NCBI GenBank assembly: GCA_018968885.1
Contig: JAGWZK010000008.1
Span: 60,832 to 124,831, forward strand
Origin: Planctomycetota bacterium
Lineage (GTDB): Bacteria > Planctomycetota > Phycisphaerae > Phycisphaerales > UBA1924
Length of the DNA: 64,000 nt
Reading direction: 5' to 3'
Shown: one piece after another, positions 1 through 8,651 of the stretch
How the letters are laid out: every line of letters begins with the position of its first letter
Numbering within the stretch: the stretch's first letter is position 1
The notes under the pieces: model-generated
What the model saw: only the letters and a program-made list of their open reading frames with translations
What the model was told of the DNA's origin: nothing
Databases searched by the model: none
Program-made: the position numbers and the translations under genes

Positions 1-1701
1 TTTCACGGGCGCATCATCGAGATGCTGACGGGGGAAGGCAAGACCCTCACCGGTTCTCTCGCCGCTCCCCTCATCGCATGGCAACGGCGCTATCTGCATG
101 TATTCACGGTAAATGACTACCTCGCCAAGCGTGATGCCGAGAGCCGCGCCCGCATGTTCAAACGCTGCATGTGTGAGACCGGCTCGATTCAGCAGGAGCA
201 AGAGCCCGCCGAGCGATTCGGCATTTATGCTCGTCACATCGTCTACGGCACGCCTAAGCAGATCACGGCGGATTACCTGCGAGATCAGATTCGTCTTGGG
301 CGCATGACCACCGCCTGGGCCGGGCGCCACATGATGGCGCAGATGTCGCACATGCCTGGCGAATCCGGCATGGGGCCGATGATTCCCGGCTTGAAAGCGT
401 GCATGGTTGATGAGGCCGATGCCGTGCTCATCGACGAAGGTGTGGTGCCCCTGATCATCGCGCGGCCACGGCGCGAAGACGACATGTCCAAGGTGTATGT
501 CAAGGCCGCAGCCATCGCCATCAAGTTGGACGAAGGCCCGGACTTTGAAGTCGAGCACGTCAAGCGTCGCGTGGAACTCAAGCGTCGCGGATTGGAACGT
601 CTGGACACACTCTTTGAGCAGGTGCCTGATCCATTGTGGAAGGCCCGCCGCCGCGCTGAGGAATTGGTGCGTCAGGCGCTTGTGGCTCAGCACTGCTACA
701 TCCGCGGCAAGCAGTACGAAGTGGTCGAGGGGCGCATCGTCATCGTCGATGAATACACGGGACGCTTCCTCCCCGATCGCTCGTGGGAGCATGGCCTGCA
801 TCAGGCCGTTGAGGCCAAGGAAGGTGCTCAGGTCACGGCAGATCGCGAAACTCTCGCACGCCTAAGTTTCCAGCGTTTCTACCGCACCTATCCCTTCATG
901 TGCGGCATGACCGGCACCGCCGCCGACGCCACCAAAGAAATGGAAGCGGTGTACGCCCGCCCGGTGACCAGGATTCCCACCCACAGGCCAGTCATTCGCG
1001 CACAGTGGCCGATGCGCGTGTTCCGCACCGCAAAGGGCAAGTGGGACGCGATCATCGCGAGCATCGAGGAGATCCACGCCGCCGGTCGCCCAGTGCTGGT
1101 GGGCACACGCAGCGTCGCAGCGAGCGAGTTCCTCTCTGCGAAACTCAAGGAACGCAATCTCGAGCATTTCCTTCTCAATGCGCACCACGATAAAGACGAG
1201 GCCACGCTGATCGCGCAGGCCGGACGCACTGATCTTGCCACGGGCGCAGCGATCACGGTGGCCACCAACATGGCAGGTCGCGGCACCGACATCAAGCCCG
1301 ATGAAGAGGCAATCAAGGCGGGTGGCCTGCACGTCTTGCTGACAGAGATGCACGGCGCAAAGCGCGTCGATCGCCAGTTCATCGGCCGCGCCGGTCGCCA
1401 GGGTGATCCTGGTTCGGCTCAGATCTTCGTTTCGCTTGAAGATGAGTTGGTGGTGCGGCACGCGCCGCGGCTGAGGGCGTGGCTGGAGCAATTCTCCAAG
1501 CTCAAGGGTGGCGATCATGCGGCCCTCGAGCGGGCCGTGACACGCTCCGGCGGGTGGGATGAATTGGATGACACGTGGTCGTCGCGTGCCGAGCGGATTT
1601 TCAAGTTGGCCCAGTCGCGCAGCGAGGCGCACGACCGCCGCAGCCGCGAATCGGTACTCAGGCAGGATGATTGGGTGGATAAGTACATGCCGGGGATGTG
1701 A
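1..1701 (+). CDS. SecA-like preprotein translocase ATPase, short form (5' end outside window)
   Basis: The frame is open from base 1, so the gene begins upstream. The fragment opens with the SecA Walker A motif (EMLTGEGKT, fragment residues 7-15) and follows SecA order: Walker B region VDEADAVLIDEG, the preprotein cross-linking region (IVDEYTGRFLPDR, GLHQAVEAKEG), CGMTGTA, then NMAGRGTDI and the arginine-finger motif IGRAGRQGDPGS. SecA drives secretory proteins through SecYEG with ATP. The protein stops about 90 residues after the last motif, where the helical scaffold should begin, so the wing/scaffold domains and the C-terminal zinc tail are absent. From Walker A to the end is about 560 residues against about 800 in E. 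coli SecA. This suggests an accessory SecA-like paralogue rather than the housekeeping enzyme (inference). The family call is firm. Confidence 0.9.
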   Translation, partial: FHGRIIEMLTGEGKTLTGSLAAPLIAWQRRYLHVFTVNDYLAKRDAESRARMFKRCMCETGSIQQEQEPAERFGIYARHIVYGTPKQITADYLRDQIRLGRMTTAWAGRHMMAQMSHMPGESGMGPMIPGLKACMVDEADAVLIDEGVVPLIIARPRREDDMSKVYVKAAAIAIKLDEGPDFEVEHVKRRVELKRRGLERLDTLFEQVPDPLWKARRRAEELVRQALVAQHCYIRGKQYEVVEGRIVIVDEYTGRFLPDRSWEHGLHQAVEAKEGAQVTADRETLARLSFQRFYRTYPFMCGMTGTAADATKEMEAVYARPVTRIPTHRPVIRAQWPMRVFRTAKGKWDAIIASIEEIHAAGRPVLVGTRSVAASEFLSAKLKERNLEHFLLNAHHDKDEATLIAQAGRTDLATGAAITVATNMAGRGTDIKPDEEAIKAGGLHVLLTEMHGAKRVDRQFIGRAGRQGDPGSAQIFVSLEDELVVRHAPRLRAWLEQFSKLKGGDHAALERAVTRSGGWDELDDTWSSRAERIFKLAQSRSEAHDRRSRESVLRQDDWVDKYMPGM

Positions 1702-2134
1702 TGTCCCGGGACTTTGCAACAAGACTGCCAAGTTGTGGATGAGGCCCGTTGGCAGAGTTGTCAATCACTGCGTCTGAATAACCACAAGATTGCCAACCGG
1801 CCCCTCTCAAAGCTTGGCAGTGTTGTGTCGGTTGTGTGATTGTTGATTCAGATGTGCAACCGCGTGCATGGCGTTCCGAGTAAACGTATCCATCCTGAAT
1901 CTGCGACATCACATCGAACCTGTTTCCCACACAGTCTTGGTATTGGATTGTGGATGGATGGAGTATTTTTCTTTCTGAAGGATTCAGAATGAGAGAGTGA
2001 GGGATAAGCACGGAATTCATGACGCCGTCTCCGACAAGGTTTCCAAACTCCCTGAAGGAGTTTGGCAACCTAGTCCGATTCGGCGAGACAGCGCAGTGAG
2101 ACTGTGTATGCGCGAGATGATTCGCGAGTCGCGT
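1702..2134. other. 433-bp intergenic region with strong inverted repeats, no gene seen
   Basis: No convincing coding frame. Bases 1724-1732 pair with 1813-1821 (9 bp); inside them 1743-1754 can pair with 1791-1802 (one mismatch), and 1733-1738 with 1782-1787, the last two crossing each other. A separate hairpin has arms 2043-2051 and 2057-2065 (perfect 9 bp, 5-base loop), extended by GGTT/AACC on the outside. A smaller one has arms 1973-1979 and 1983-1989. None is followed by a clear T-tract, so none was called a terminator. The part around 1950-1990 is less GC-rich than the flanking genes. Confidence 0.55.
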
Positions 2135-2851
2135 TCAGGTAGTCGATTCGCCGGTGTGCCAGACACTGACTTGTTCCAGCGTCTTCTTGGTGATCACGGG
2201 GACCACGGCATCTTCGGTAGGATAACCAACAGGCAGCAGCAGGAACGGGCGTTCGTGTGCCGGACGTTGCAGCACACGCGAGAGAAAGCCCATCGGACTT
2301 GGTGTGTGCGTCAGCGTCGCCAGGCCAGCGTGGTGAATCGCCGCAATCAGGAATCCGCAGGCGATGCCGATGGATTCGGTCGGGTAATAGACGTTGCCCC
2401 CTTCGTCAGTCTCCATGAGCTTGAAGGCAACGATGAGCCAGGGGGCGGTCTCAAGGAAGGGCTTGGATGAATCCGTGCCAAGGGGGGCCAGATCTGCAAG
2501 CCACTCGGGCGTGGCGCGGCGGGAGTAGAACTCCCGCTCTTCGTGCTCGGCAGCGATGCGAATCTGTCGTTTGATAATTGGATCACTGATCGCGACAAAT
2601 CGCCACGGCTGTTTGTTGGCCCCGCTGGGTGCGGAGCTGGCGGTCATGATGAGGGTCTCGATTACGGCGCGATCGATGGGTTTCGGGGAAAAGAACCGCA
2701 CTGAACGACGCGTGGAGAGCGCATCGTGCAGTGCCTTTGCCGTGCTCAGGGGGCTGCGGTCTGTCCCTGACGGCGGATCATGCCATTCCGGCTTGTGAGG
2801 CGTGTACGCCACGAACCCGCCGTCCTGCAGGAGTGATTGAGGATCTGCCAT
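2135..2851 (-). CDS. Nitroreductase family protein
   Basis: A protein of 238 residues with the FMN-binding nitroreductase signature: the STRRSVRFFSPKPI segment near the N-terminus (phosphate-binding Arg/Ser) and the SSAPSGANKQPWRF segment that contacts flavin, then a conserved C-terminal RPAHERPFLLLPVGYP stretch. The order and the PSGANKQPW motif are those of the iodotyrosine-deiodinase/BluB-like branch, enzymes that carry out NAD(P)H-dependent reductions of nitro compounds, quinones or halogenated aromatics. The substrate cannot be told from sequence. The ATG at 2851 is preferred; an in-frame TTG at 2869 would add six residues, and neither has a clear Shine-Dalgarno site. It is the only gene between the intergenic region and the saccharopine-dehydrogenase-like gene on the same strand. 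Confidence 0.85.
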   Translation of the reverse strand: MADPQSLLQDGGFVAYTPHKPEWHDPPSGTDRSPLSTAKALHDALSTRRSVRFFSPKPIDRAVIETLIMTASSAPSGANKQPWRFVAISDPIIKRQIRIAAEHEEREFYSRRATPEWLADLAPLGTDSSKPFLETAPWLIVAFKLMETDEGGNVYYPTESIGIACGFLIAAIHHAGLATLTHTPSPMGFLSRVLQRPAHERPFLLLPVGYPTEDAVVPVITKKTLEQVSVWHTGESTT

Positions 2852-2919
2852 ACATGCTCGCTTGGTCAAGATCAGTGTGGCGGGATGGTAACAGACAGTA
2901 ACAACCGCGCCAAGGGCGA

Positions 2920-4101
2920 TTAGTCTTGCGCGGAATGGGTGTAATTCACACCTCTGCGGGCAAGTTCGGCAAGGATGTGGTCGGTAATGCCGAGTACCGT
3001 GGCGAGGGTTTCCGGCGGATGCACACCCGGGCCGATTGAGGTCAGTTTGCCACTGGCGATCAGGCGGGCAGTGATGGTGCAGGGAAATGCCGTAGTGCGC
3101 GACATGCTGGTGGCTTGGGTGGGAACGTGGTAGCGATCAAAGAGATCCCAAGTAAGCATGCGCCGTGCGCCGTGATGAGCCACGCCCGAGGCGGTGATGC
3201 GCATCACGGTGAGGTCTTCTTCTCCTGGTACGTAGGTCCATTGCGGAAAGAGGACGGCGGACGTTGCGTCCAAGGGGCGGACCATGACTTTGCCGTTGAG
3301 CGCGGGGACAGCGACTGGTTCTTTAGAGAAGAGCCCGGCAGCTTTGAAGACGCGCATCAGGTCGTAATGACCGGGATAGCGCAGAGTCTTTTCCTTCATG
3401 TTGGGGACAGAGTGCGTGTAGACCAGAGAGCGAAGACCATCGGTGTTGACGGCTTCGAGAGTGCCGAGTTCGGCGAAATCGAGGAACTCGGGTTCGGAGA
3501 GTGCTTCGGCGGTTTCGATGCGTCCGTGCCTAACGAGACGCGTGGGGCGAGTGTATTCCTCGATGACATCGGCAGGGGCAAAGCCCGCCTTGTACTGGAA
3601 GGGCATCTTGCGTTCACGGGGCAGGCCGCCGACGTAGATGGCGATGGAGTCGCACGAGGCGAGTTGGCGAGCGCCATGAGCCGCGAGGAGGTGGCTCATC
3701 CCCGGCGCCACGCCCATGTCCACGATGCAGGTGCTGCCGCGTTCCTTGGCCAGGGTCGAAAGATCAGGAGCATCCTCACCCATGAAGGAGATGTCGCAGT
3801 AGTTCTTCCCTTTCTCGATCACGGTGCGCAGCGCGGCAAACCCCAGATGGCTGGAGAGCGCGCCGACGACGATATCTGTCGGACCCAGATCAGCGATGAG
3901 GGAGCCGATGGCTTTGGAGTCAGAGAGATCAGCGGTCACGGTACGCAGGCGCTTGTCGACCTTGGCGTGAGCGGCGCGAGCGGCGGCCTTGTCGAGATTC
4001 TCCTGCCGCAGATCAGCGAGCGTGACATCAAAATCCGTGGCCAAGTCGGTGGCCATGACGCTGCCGACCATTCCCGCTCCCAGTACGACTGCTCTGGACA
4101 T
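2920..4101 (-). CDS. Saccharopine dehydrogenase-like NAD(P)-dependent oxidoreductase
   Basis: A protein of 393 residues that begins with a Rossmann dinucleotide-binding motif (VVLGAGMVGSVMATDLA) and continues as the saccharopine dehydrogenase NADP-binding domain (DVTLADLRQENL; VVGALSSHLGF; YCDISFMGED; VDMGVAPGMSHLL), followed by the saccharopine dehydrogenase C-terminal fold. Relatives include lysine 6-dehydrogenase, saccharopine reductase and carboxynorspermidine dehydrogenase; the exact substrate is not settled. The start at 4101 is chosen because AAGGAG lies six bases upstream and the Rossmann motif follows at once; an upstream in-frame ATG at 4176 would add 25 residues of no domain and would run into the divergent promoter of the amidotransferase gene. 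Confidence 0.85.
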   Translation of the reverse strand: MSRAVVLGAGMVGSVMATDLATDFDVTLADLRQENLDKAAARAAHAKVDKRLRTVTADLSDSKAIGSLIADLGPTDIVVGALSSHLGFAALRTVIEKGKNYCDISFMGEDAPDLSTLAKERGSTCIVDMGVAPGMSHLLAAHGARQLASCDSIAIYVGGLPRERKMPFQYKAGFAPADVIEEYTRPTRLVRHGRIETAEALSEPEFLDFAELGTLEAVNTDGLRSLVYTHSVPNMKEKTLRYPGHYDLMRVFKAAGLFSKEPVAVPALNGKVMVRPLDATSAVLFPQWTYVPGEEDLTVMRITASGVAHHGARRMLTWDLFDRYHVPTQATSMSRTTAFPCTITARLIASGKLTSIGPGVHPPETLATVLGITDHILAELARRGVNYTHSAQD

Positions 4102-4163
4102 GACACGCTCCTTGTGAAGGTGGGGGAGGGTACGGCGGAGGTGGCGGGATTGCGGTGCCGCGC

Positions 4164-4169
4164 TACCCT
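4164..4169 (+). promoter_or_regulatory. -10 box TACCCT of a leaderless promoter
   Basis: TACCCT ends five bases before the ATG at 4175, and there is no Shine-Dalgarno sequence in the short gap. The transcript would begin at or beside the start codon. Confidence 0.45.
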
Positions 4170-4174
4170 CGGCC

Positions 4175-4903
4175 ATGGCAAACCTCGTCGTCTTTCAACA
4201 CTCTGAGCTCGGTCCCGGTCGCTTTGGCGTCACGTTTCGTGATCACGGTTTCCGACTGGATATCCGGAGGCCTGATCAGGGTGATGCGGTTCCCGGTGAT
4301 TTGGATGCGGTGGCTGGGCTCCTGATTCTGGGCGGCGCGCAGAATGTGACGGATGCTGGTCAATACGAATGGATGCGCAAGGAACTGGCGCTGATCAAGA
4401 TGGCTCACGAGCGCGGGTTGCCCGTGATCGGTGTGTGCCTGGGTGCGCAGATGATCGCACACGCTCTTGGCGGCACGGTGGCGCAGCGCACGGGTGCGCC
4501 GGATTTGGGCTTTGCTGAGGTGAGCGTGACGATTCCCGGTCAGACCGAGATCATGATGGCAGGTGTGCCGTGGAATCATCCGCAGCCCTTCAGTTGCGAG
4601 CAGGAGATCACGGCGTTGCCGCCGGGCGCGACGCTGCTCATGTCGAGCAAGAACACCAAGAACGCGTGTTTCAAAGTTGGGCATCGCACCTATGCGTTTG
4701 CATTTCACCCCGAGTGTGATCGTCCGATGGTTGATCTTTTGTGGACGCGATCGGCGGATTGGTGCAGCAAGGTTGGCATCGCCATGAGCGATCTGGGCGA
4801 GCAGACGCAGAAGCACTATGCAACGTTTGCCCGAGTGGCCGATCGCCTGGCTGTGAATCAGGCGGCGTTCGCCTACTCATATCGCAGACTGCTGAGCGCG
4901 TGA
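4175..4903 (+). CDS. Class I glutamine amidotransferase (GMP synthase-like)
   Basis: A protein of 242 residues that matches stand-alone class I glutamine amidotransferases. The nucleophile is Cys88 in the elbow GVCLGAQM, and the His178/Glu180 pair is in AFHPE, so the triad is complete. An oxyanion-strand motif (LLILGGAQNV) precedes it. Such proteins hydrolyse glutamine or gamma-glutamyl bonds; the branch near GMP-synthase GATase domains includes gamma-glutamyl-putrescine and gamma-glutamyl peptide hydrolases, but no partner subunit is encoded beside it. It is divergent from the saccharopine-dehydrogenase-like gene (73 bp between starts) and is followed seven bases later by the DNA glycosylase gene, so the two plus-strand genes probably form an operon. 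Confidence 0.88.
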   Translation: MANLVVFQHSELGPGRFGVTFRDHGFRLDIRRPDQGDAVPGDLDAVAGLLILGGAQNVTDAGQYEWMRKELALIKMAHERGLPVIGVCLGAQMIAHALGGTVAQRTGAPDLGFAEVSVTIPGQTEIMMAGVPWNHPQPFSCEQEITALPPGATLLMSSKNTKNACFKVGHRTYAFAFHPECDRPMVDLLWTRSADWCSKVGIAMSDLGEQTQKHYATFARVADRLAVNQAAFAYSYRRLLSA

Positions 4904-4910
4904 GGATGAG

Positions 4911-5873
4911 ATGCCCAGCGTGACTGTCAGCGTGCCGCGGGATTTCGTGCTGTGGCGCGATGCGTGTTCGTATGGGTACTTCCTGCTGGCGCCGAATCAG
5001 TGGATTCCCAGTGAGAAAACCCTGCTGAGGCCGTTGCGTCTGAAGAATGGGCCAGTCGCGTGCGCAGTTTCACAGACTGGTAAGGGCAAGTCGTTGCGTG
5101 TGGAGACTAGCCGCACGTTGAAGGCGACGGAGAAGGGAGAGTTGAACTCTCAGCTCACCCGCATGCTGCGCTTGGATATGACGACGGCGCAAGTGAACGA
5201 GTTTCACAAGCTCGATCCACGTTGGAAAAAGACTGGCGAAGCGCGGCTGTGCCGGAGTCCGACGTTGTTTGAGGATCTGGTCAAGACGGTGACGAGTTGC
5301 AACGTGACGTGGCCAGGTAGCCGGGGGATGAACCGTCGCTTGTGCGAAGTACTCGGCGAGGGCGCGGCATCGGGCAAGTGCTTTCCGACGTCGCAGATAC
5401 TGGCCAAGCAAAGACCGGCGTTTCTGCGTGGGCGCTGCGGCGTGGGATATCGCGATGAGCGATTAGTGCAACTGGCAAAGATGTATGCCAAGGGTGCGAT
5501 TGATGTGCGATGGCTCGAGGGTGCTGCCACGCCGACGGAAGAGATTCGCGAGTATCTGCTGGAGTTGCCGGGGATCGGGCCGTATGCCGCGGCGAACATT
5601 CTGCAGTTGCTCGGCAGATATGAGCTACTTCCTTGTGATTCAGAGGCGGTGCGGCACGGGCGCGAAGTGCTGGGGATGAAGGGGAGTTCAGCGCGAGTCG
5701 CCAAGCAGGTGGCCAAGCACTTTGAGCAGTATGGCAAGTATTGCTTTTTGTCGTACTGGTTTGAGTTAAGGGTGGCATATCAGGCCAAGCACGGTCCGGC
5801 CCACACGTGGGAGTATGGGCAAGATGGGAAGCTGGTGACGGCGGCGCGTGCTGCGGCGATTCGTAAGAAGTAA
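4911..5873 (+). CDS. HhH-GPD superfamily DNA glycosylase (AlkA/OGG1-like, monofunctional)
   Basis: A protein of 320 residues with a base-excision-repair glycosylase fold. The helix-hairpin-helix is LLELPGIGPYAAANIL (about residues 214-229) and the catalytic aspartate lies in LPCDSEAVRH shortly after it. The segment FEDLVKTVTSCNVTW is the OGG1/AlkA-type helix that precedes the HhH. The lysine that makes OGG1 a bifunctional lyase (just after the hairpin glycines) is replaced by Tyr/Ala, so a monofunctional AlkA-like activity on alkylated or oxidised purines is expected (inference). Its start overlaps a GAGGATGAG stretch that can serve as the ribosome site. It follows the amidotransferase gene with seven bases between. 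Confidence 0.85.
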   Translation: MPSVTVSVPRDFVLWRDACSYGYFLLAPNQWIPSEKTLLRPLRLKNGPVACAVSQTGKGKSLRVETSRTLKATEKGELNSQLTRMLRLDMTTAQVNEFHKLDPRWKKTGEARLCRSPTLFEDLVKTVTSCNVTWPGSRGMNRRLCEVLGEGAASGKCFPTSQILAKQRPAFLRGRCGVGYRDERLVQLAKMYAKGAIDVRWLEGAATPTEEIREYLLELPGIGPYAAANILQLLGRYELLPCDSEAVRHGREVLGMKGSSARVAKQVAKHFEQYGKYCFLSYWFELRVAYQAKHGPAHTWEYGQDGKLVTAARAAAIRKK

Positions 5874-5899
5874 GTGGTCGCTGATGTTCGGGCGTGTGG

Positions 5900-5905
5900 T
5901 ATGCT
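5900..5905 (+). promoter_or_regulatory. -10 box TATGCT of a leaderless promoter
   Basis: TATGCT ends six bases before the ATG at 5912. No Shine-Dalgarno site is present. This favours 5912 over an in-frame ATG at 5894, which would lie upstream of the box. Confidence 0.5.
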
Positions 5906-5911
5906 GGCGTG

Positions 5912-7015
5912 ATGAAGACTTCGCGTTTGGCCGTGTGTGCGTTGATGTGTTCAGTGTGGTGTGTGAAGGCCCTCGCAGAGCCGACGTGTCCGCCGGAGCG
6001 GGCCATGCGCTTGGACCCGGTGGCGCTGATTGGCGGGCGCGAGGTGCCGGGGAAGCCGGAGTTTGTGGAGCGGCATGAGGGGGCGGAGTATCACTTTGAG
6101 AGCGCGGAGAGCCGCGCGGTGTTTGTGGCGGATAAGGGCAAGTATGCGGCGGTGGATGGCGGTGCGTGCGGCAGCATGGGGCCACTGAGCGGAGTGGGGG
6201 ATGCGCGGCGAGCGACGGTGTACCAGGGCAAGTTGTACTTCTTTGCCTCGGATGGATGCAAGGCGACGTTTCTGAGAGACCCGGGGAAGTGCATAGAGGT
6301 GGCGGCGGCAAAGCCGACAGGAGATGCTGCCGCGACGGAGCGAGCGGCGGAGCTTCTGGACAAGTTGACGGCGTGGTGCGGCGGTGCTGAGGCGTTGAAG
6401 CAGTTGCAGACGCTGGAGATGACGACGACGAATGTCACGAAGTCTGGCGACAAGGAATGGAAGAATGTGCGGACCACACGGATTGCGTTCCCGGATCGAT
6501 TTGCCGAACGAGATGCGTGGAATGACTCGTGGTGGGAGTTTGTGTCGGCAGGTGGTGTGGGTGGGTCAAAGTCGCACAAAGAGTCGATCGCACTAGCGGA
6601 ATCCAGGCGGGCGGCGTTTGTGCGATGGATGCTGCGCCATCCGATCGTGCTCTTGAAGATGCGAGATCGGCCGGGGTTTGTGGCCATGGCTGATGAGCCC
6701 AAGGCGGAGTCCGTACCAGGCGACGCGGTGATGCAGGTGTGGTGTGCCGGGGCGCTCACGCGGATCGCCATTCGGGAAAGCGATGGAAGCCTGCTGTGGA
6801 TCGAGTTCGTGGGGCGCGATGAGACACTCAAGATTGGCACGATGCGGAGAGTCTTTACCCGCTTTGAAACCGTGAATGGCGTGCGGATGCCGGTGGAATG
6901 GAAGCGCATCGCAGATGACAAGGAAGAGAAGTCCGAAGGACGCTTGGACACATGCAAGGCGGGTGTGCAGTTTGAAGAAGATGTCTTCAGAGTGGCGAAG
7001 GAATATGAGCGATAG
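5912..7015 (+). CDS. Secreted protein with two YHS-type domains and an unassigned C-terminal domain
   Basis: A protein of 367 residues with an N-terminal signal peptide (hydrophobic segment ending LAEPTC; the Cys may be structural). Residues about 25-80 form a first YHS-like domain (DPVALIGGREVPG...YHFESAESRAVFVAD), and about 85-125 a second (YQGKLYFFASDGCKATFLRDP), the second with the FxS..C..F..DP pattern of metal-handling YHS/TRASH domains. The rest, about 230 residues, resembles planctomycete proteins that score change of a quantity (AWCGGAEALKQLQTL... KIGTMRRVFTRFETVNG), a lipoprotein-carrier-like beta fold (weak inference). It acts outside the cytoplasm. The 3' end overlaps the convergent glycosyltransferase gene by 29 bases. 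Confidence 0.7.
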   Translation: MKTSRLAVCALMCSVWCVKALAEPTCPPERAMRLDPVALIGGREVPGKPEFVERHEGAEYHFESAESRAVFVADKGKYAAVDGGACGSMGPLSGVGDARRATVYQGKLYFFASDGCKATFLRDPGKCIEVAAAKPTGDAAATERAAELLDKLTAWCGGAEALKQLQTLEMTTTNVTKSGDKEWKNVRTTRIAFPDRFAERDAWNDSWWEFVSAGGVGGSKSHKESIALAESRRAAFVRWMLRHPIVLLKMRDRPGFVAMADEPKAESVPGDAVMQVWCAGALTRIAIRESDGSLLWIEFVGRDETLKIGTMRRVFTRFETVNGVRMPVEWKRIADDKEEKSEGRLDTCKAGVQFEEDVFRVAKEYER

Positions 7016-8651
7016 AAATTGGTTGAGACCGCCACGGTGTCGCGGAAACGGTGACAGTCGGCTCGATTGCCGGGCCAGCAGCGACGGTGCGGAGATACGC
7101 GGGGATTTGCCGCCGCAACGACCACCAGCGACGGATCGCGGCGAGGCGGTCCCAGAATGAGTGATGTTCGACCCAGCCGGAGGAGAGGTCGGTGCTGCTG
7201 CAGTGCAGTGTGATGCTGCCGCGCATGATTGGGAAGTCGCCCGCCTGATCGAAAATCACGACGATTTCGGGCTCGTTGAGAACAAACGGCCATTGCCGCA
7301 GCAGACGCGAGCGCAGTGAACGTGAATAGATAAGCCGTTGGACGCCAGTGGTGGTGGGCTCTTGCAAGTCGCTGGGCACGCAGTCGATCCAGGTGAGTCC
7401 GGAGGAACCGCCACGATGGGTGATGAACTGCTCTCGCAGTGCCGCGCTGGCCCGCGTGAATCCGGGACGATCACACACCACGGCGACGCGGCAGGTGGGG
7501 TTCATGAGACCAGTTTCGGCAAGGGCTTTGGCGAGAGGGACTGGCGAGCCCGGCCAAGGGGAGAGTTTGCCGCCGGTGTTGTTCACCACGGCATCCGCGG
7601 CGTTCAGCAGCATGTCGCCGTGCACGCCGCGACGGTGCAAAGCCGCGATGATGCCGTGATGGAGGGTGGTACGGAGCCAATCCTTCACAGTGGCGCGAGC
7701 ACGGGGATCGGGGTGTCGCGAGAGGAGCCACGTGCGATTACGCTGGACGTAGAAAAGGCGTTGAGCAATGAGTGTGGGAGTGAGTTTCTGGTGCCAGGTC
7801 AGGTGCATCACGCGTGCATCCAGGGCGCACACCACGCGATACCCCGCTTCGGCAAAGCGCAGCGAGAAATCCACATCGTCTTCATAAATGAAGAAGCGAT
7901 GATCCCAGAGGCCGACCTTGAGAAACGCGTGCCAACGGGCCAGCACGCTGCACGCAGCGCAGACGTCCGTATCCACGATGCCGGAATAGGTGTGCTTGCC
8001 GATGCAATCGCCGAGGCTTTTCACCCATGCGTCGTGCGTAGCGCGACGCGGGTCATTTGGCTCGGGGTGGTTGCCCAGGTGCCCCGTGCTGGGATGAAAG
8101 TAGACGGTGGTTTCCAGCGTTGTCTCACCTGTAGTGGGGCCATCACGCGGATCGACAGAGCGTGAACCAGCCAGCCCGATGTTGGGATCGGAATCGAGGG
8201 CGGCGATCAGGTGCCGCAGCGCATCGGGGGGTGGGCAGGCATCATCATCGAGGAGCCAGAGTGCAAACGGGGGTGAGCCTTTGCAGACGACATCGCGGGC
8301 CACGGCCATGCCGGCGTTGAAGCCGCCACTGCCGCCGAGATTGGCGGTGTTGCGGACGAGCGTGACGGAGGCAAGTTTGCCGTTGGATTGAAATGGTTGC
8401 TTGGCGCGGGATATCAGGAGATCGATGCGGCGACTGGACATGGAACGGTTTGTTACGGTGTCCGCATCTGGAAAACGCTTCCACACTGTGGCAAACGTGT
8501 CATCGCTGGAGGCGTTGTCCACGACGATGAGGTGAAGCGAGACGTTCTCAGCATCCTGCGCCAGCACGGCATCGATGGCCTGCATCGCTACATCACTTCG
8601 ATTCCATGTGGGAATCACCACAGCGATCTCGCGTGCAGCCGCATTGCTCAT
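6987..8651 (-). CDS. Family 2 glycosyltransferase (GlfT2-like)
   Basis: A protein of 554 residues. The N-terminal GT-A domain shows AVVIPTWNR, VVDNASSDDT, the nucleotide-sugar segment NLGGSGGFNAG and the metal-binding LLDDDA, the layout of GlfT2/rhamnosyl-type family 2 transferases. FFIYEDDVDFSLRFAEAGY supplies the acceptor-side ED motif. The C-terminal 200 residues (from about 350) are unassigned and may set chain or acceptor choice. It begins inside the stop of the upstream GT4 gene (ATGA overlap, 8648-8651), so the two are coupled and probably act on the same glycan. The gene is likely part of cell-surface polysaccharide synthesis on the cytoplasmic side of the membrane. Confidence 0.87.
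   Translation of the reverse strand: MSNAAAREIAVVIPTWNRSDVAMQAIDAVLAQDAENVSLHLIVVDNASSDDTFATVWKRFPDADTVTNRSMSSRRIDLLISRAKQPFQSNGKLASVTLVRNTANLGGSGGFNAGMAVARDVVCKGSPPFALWLLDDDACPPPDALRHLIAALDSDPNIGLAGSRSVDPRDGPTTGETTLETTVYFHPSTGHLGNHPEPNDPRRATHDAWVKSLGDCIGKHTYSGIVDTDVCAACSVLARWHAFLKVGLWDHRFFIYEDDVDFSLRFAEAGYRVVCALDARVMHLTWHQKLTPTLIAQRLFYVQRNRTWLLSRHPDPRARATVKDWLRTTLHHGIIAALHRRGVHGDMLLNAADAVVNNTGGKLSPWPGSPVPLAKALAETGLMNPTCRVAVVCDRPGFTRASAALREQFITHRGGSSGLTWIDCVPSDLQEPTTTGVQRLIYSRSLRSRLLRQWPFVLNEPEIVVIFDQAGDFPIMRGSITLHCSSTDLSSGWVEHHSFWDRLAAIRRWWSLRRQIPAYLRTVAAGPAIEPTVTVSATPWRSQPISIAHIPSPL

Noticed and set aside
862..1764. 300-codon open frame on the minus strand opposite the SecA-like gene
   Set aside because: It lies wholly across a gene with intact SecA motifs; Leu/His/Arg-rich composition is that of a shadow frame in GC-rich DNA.
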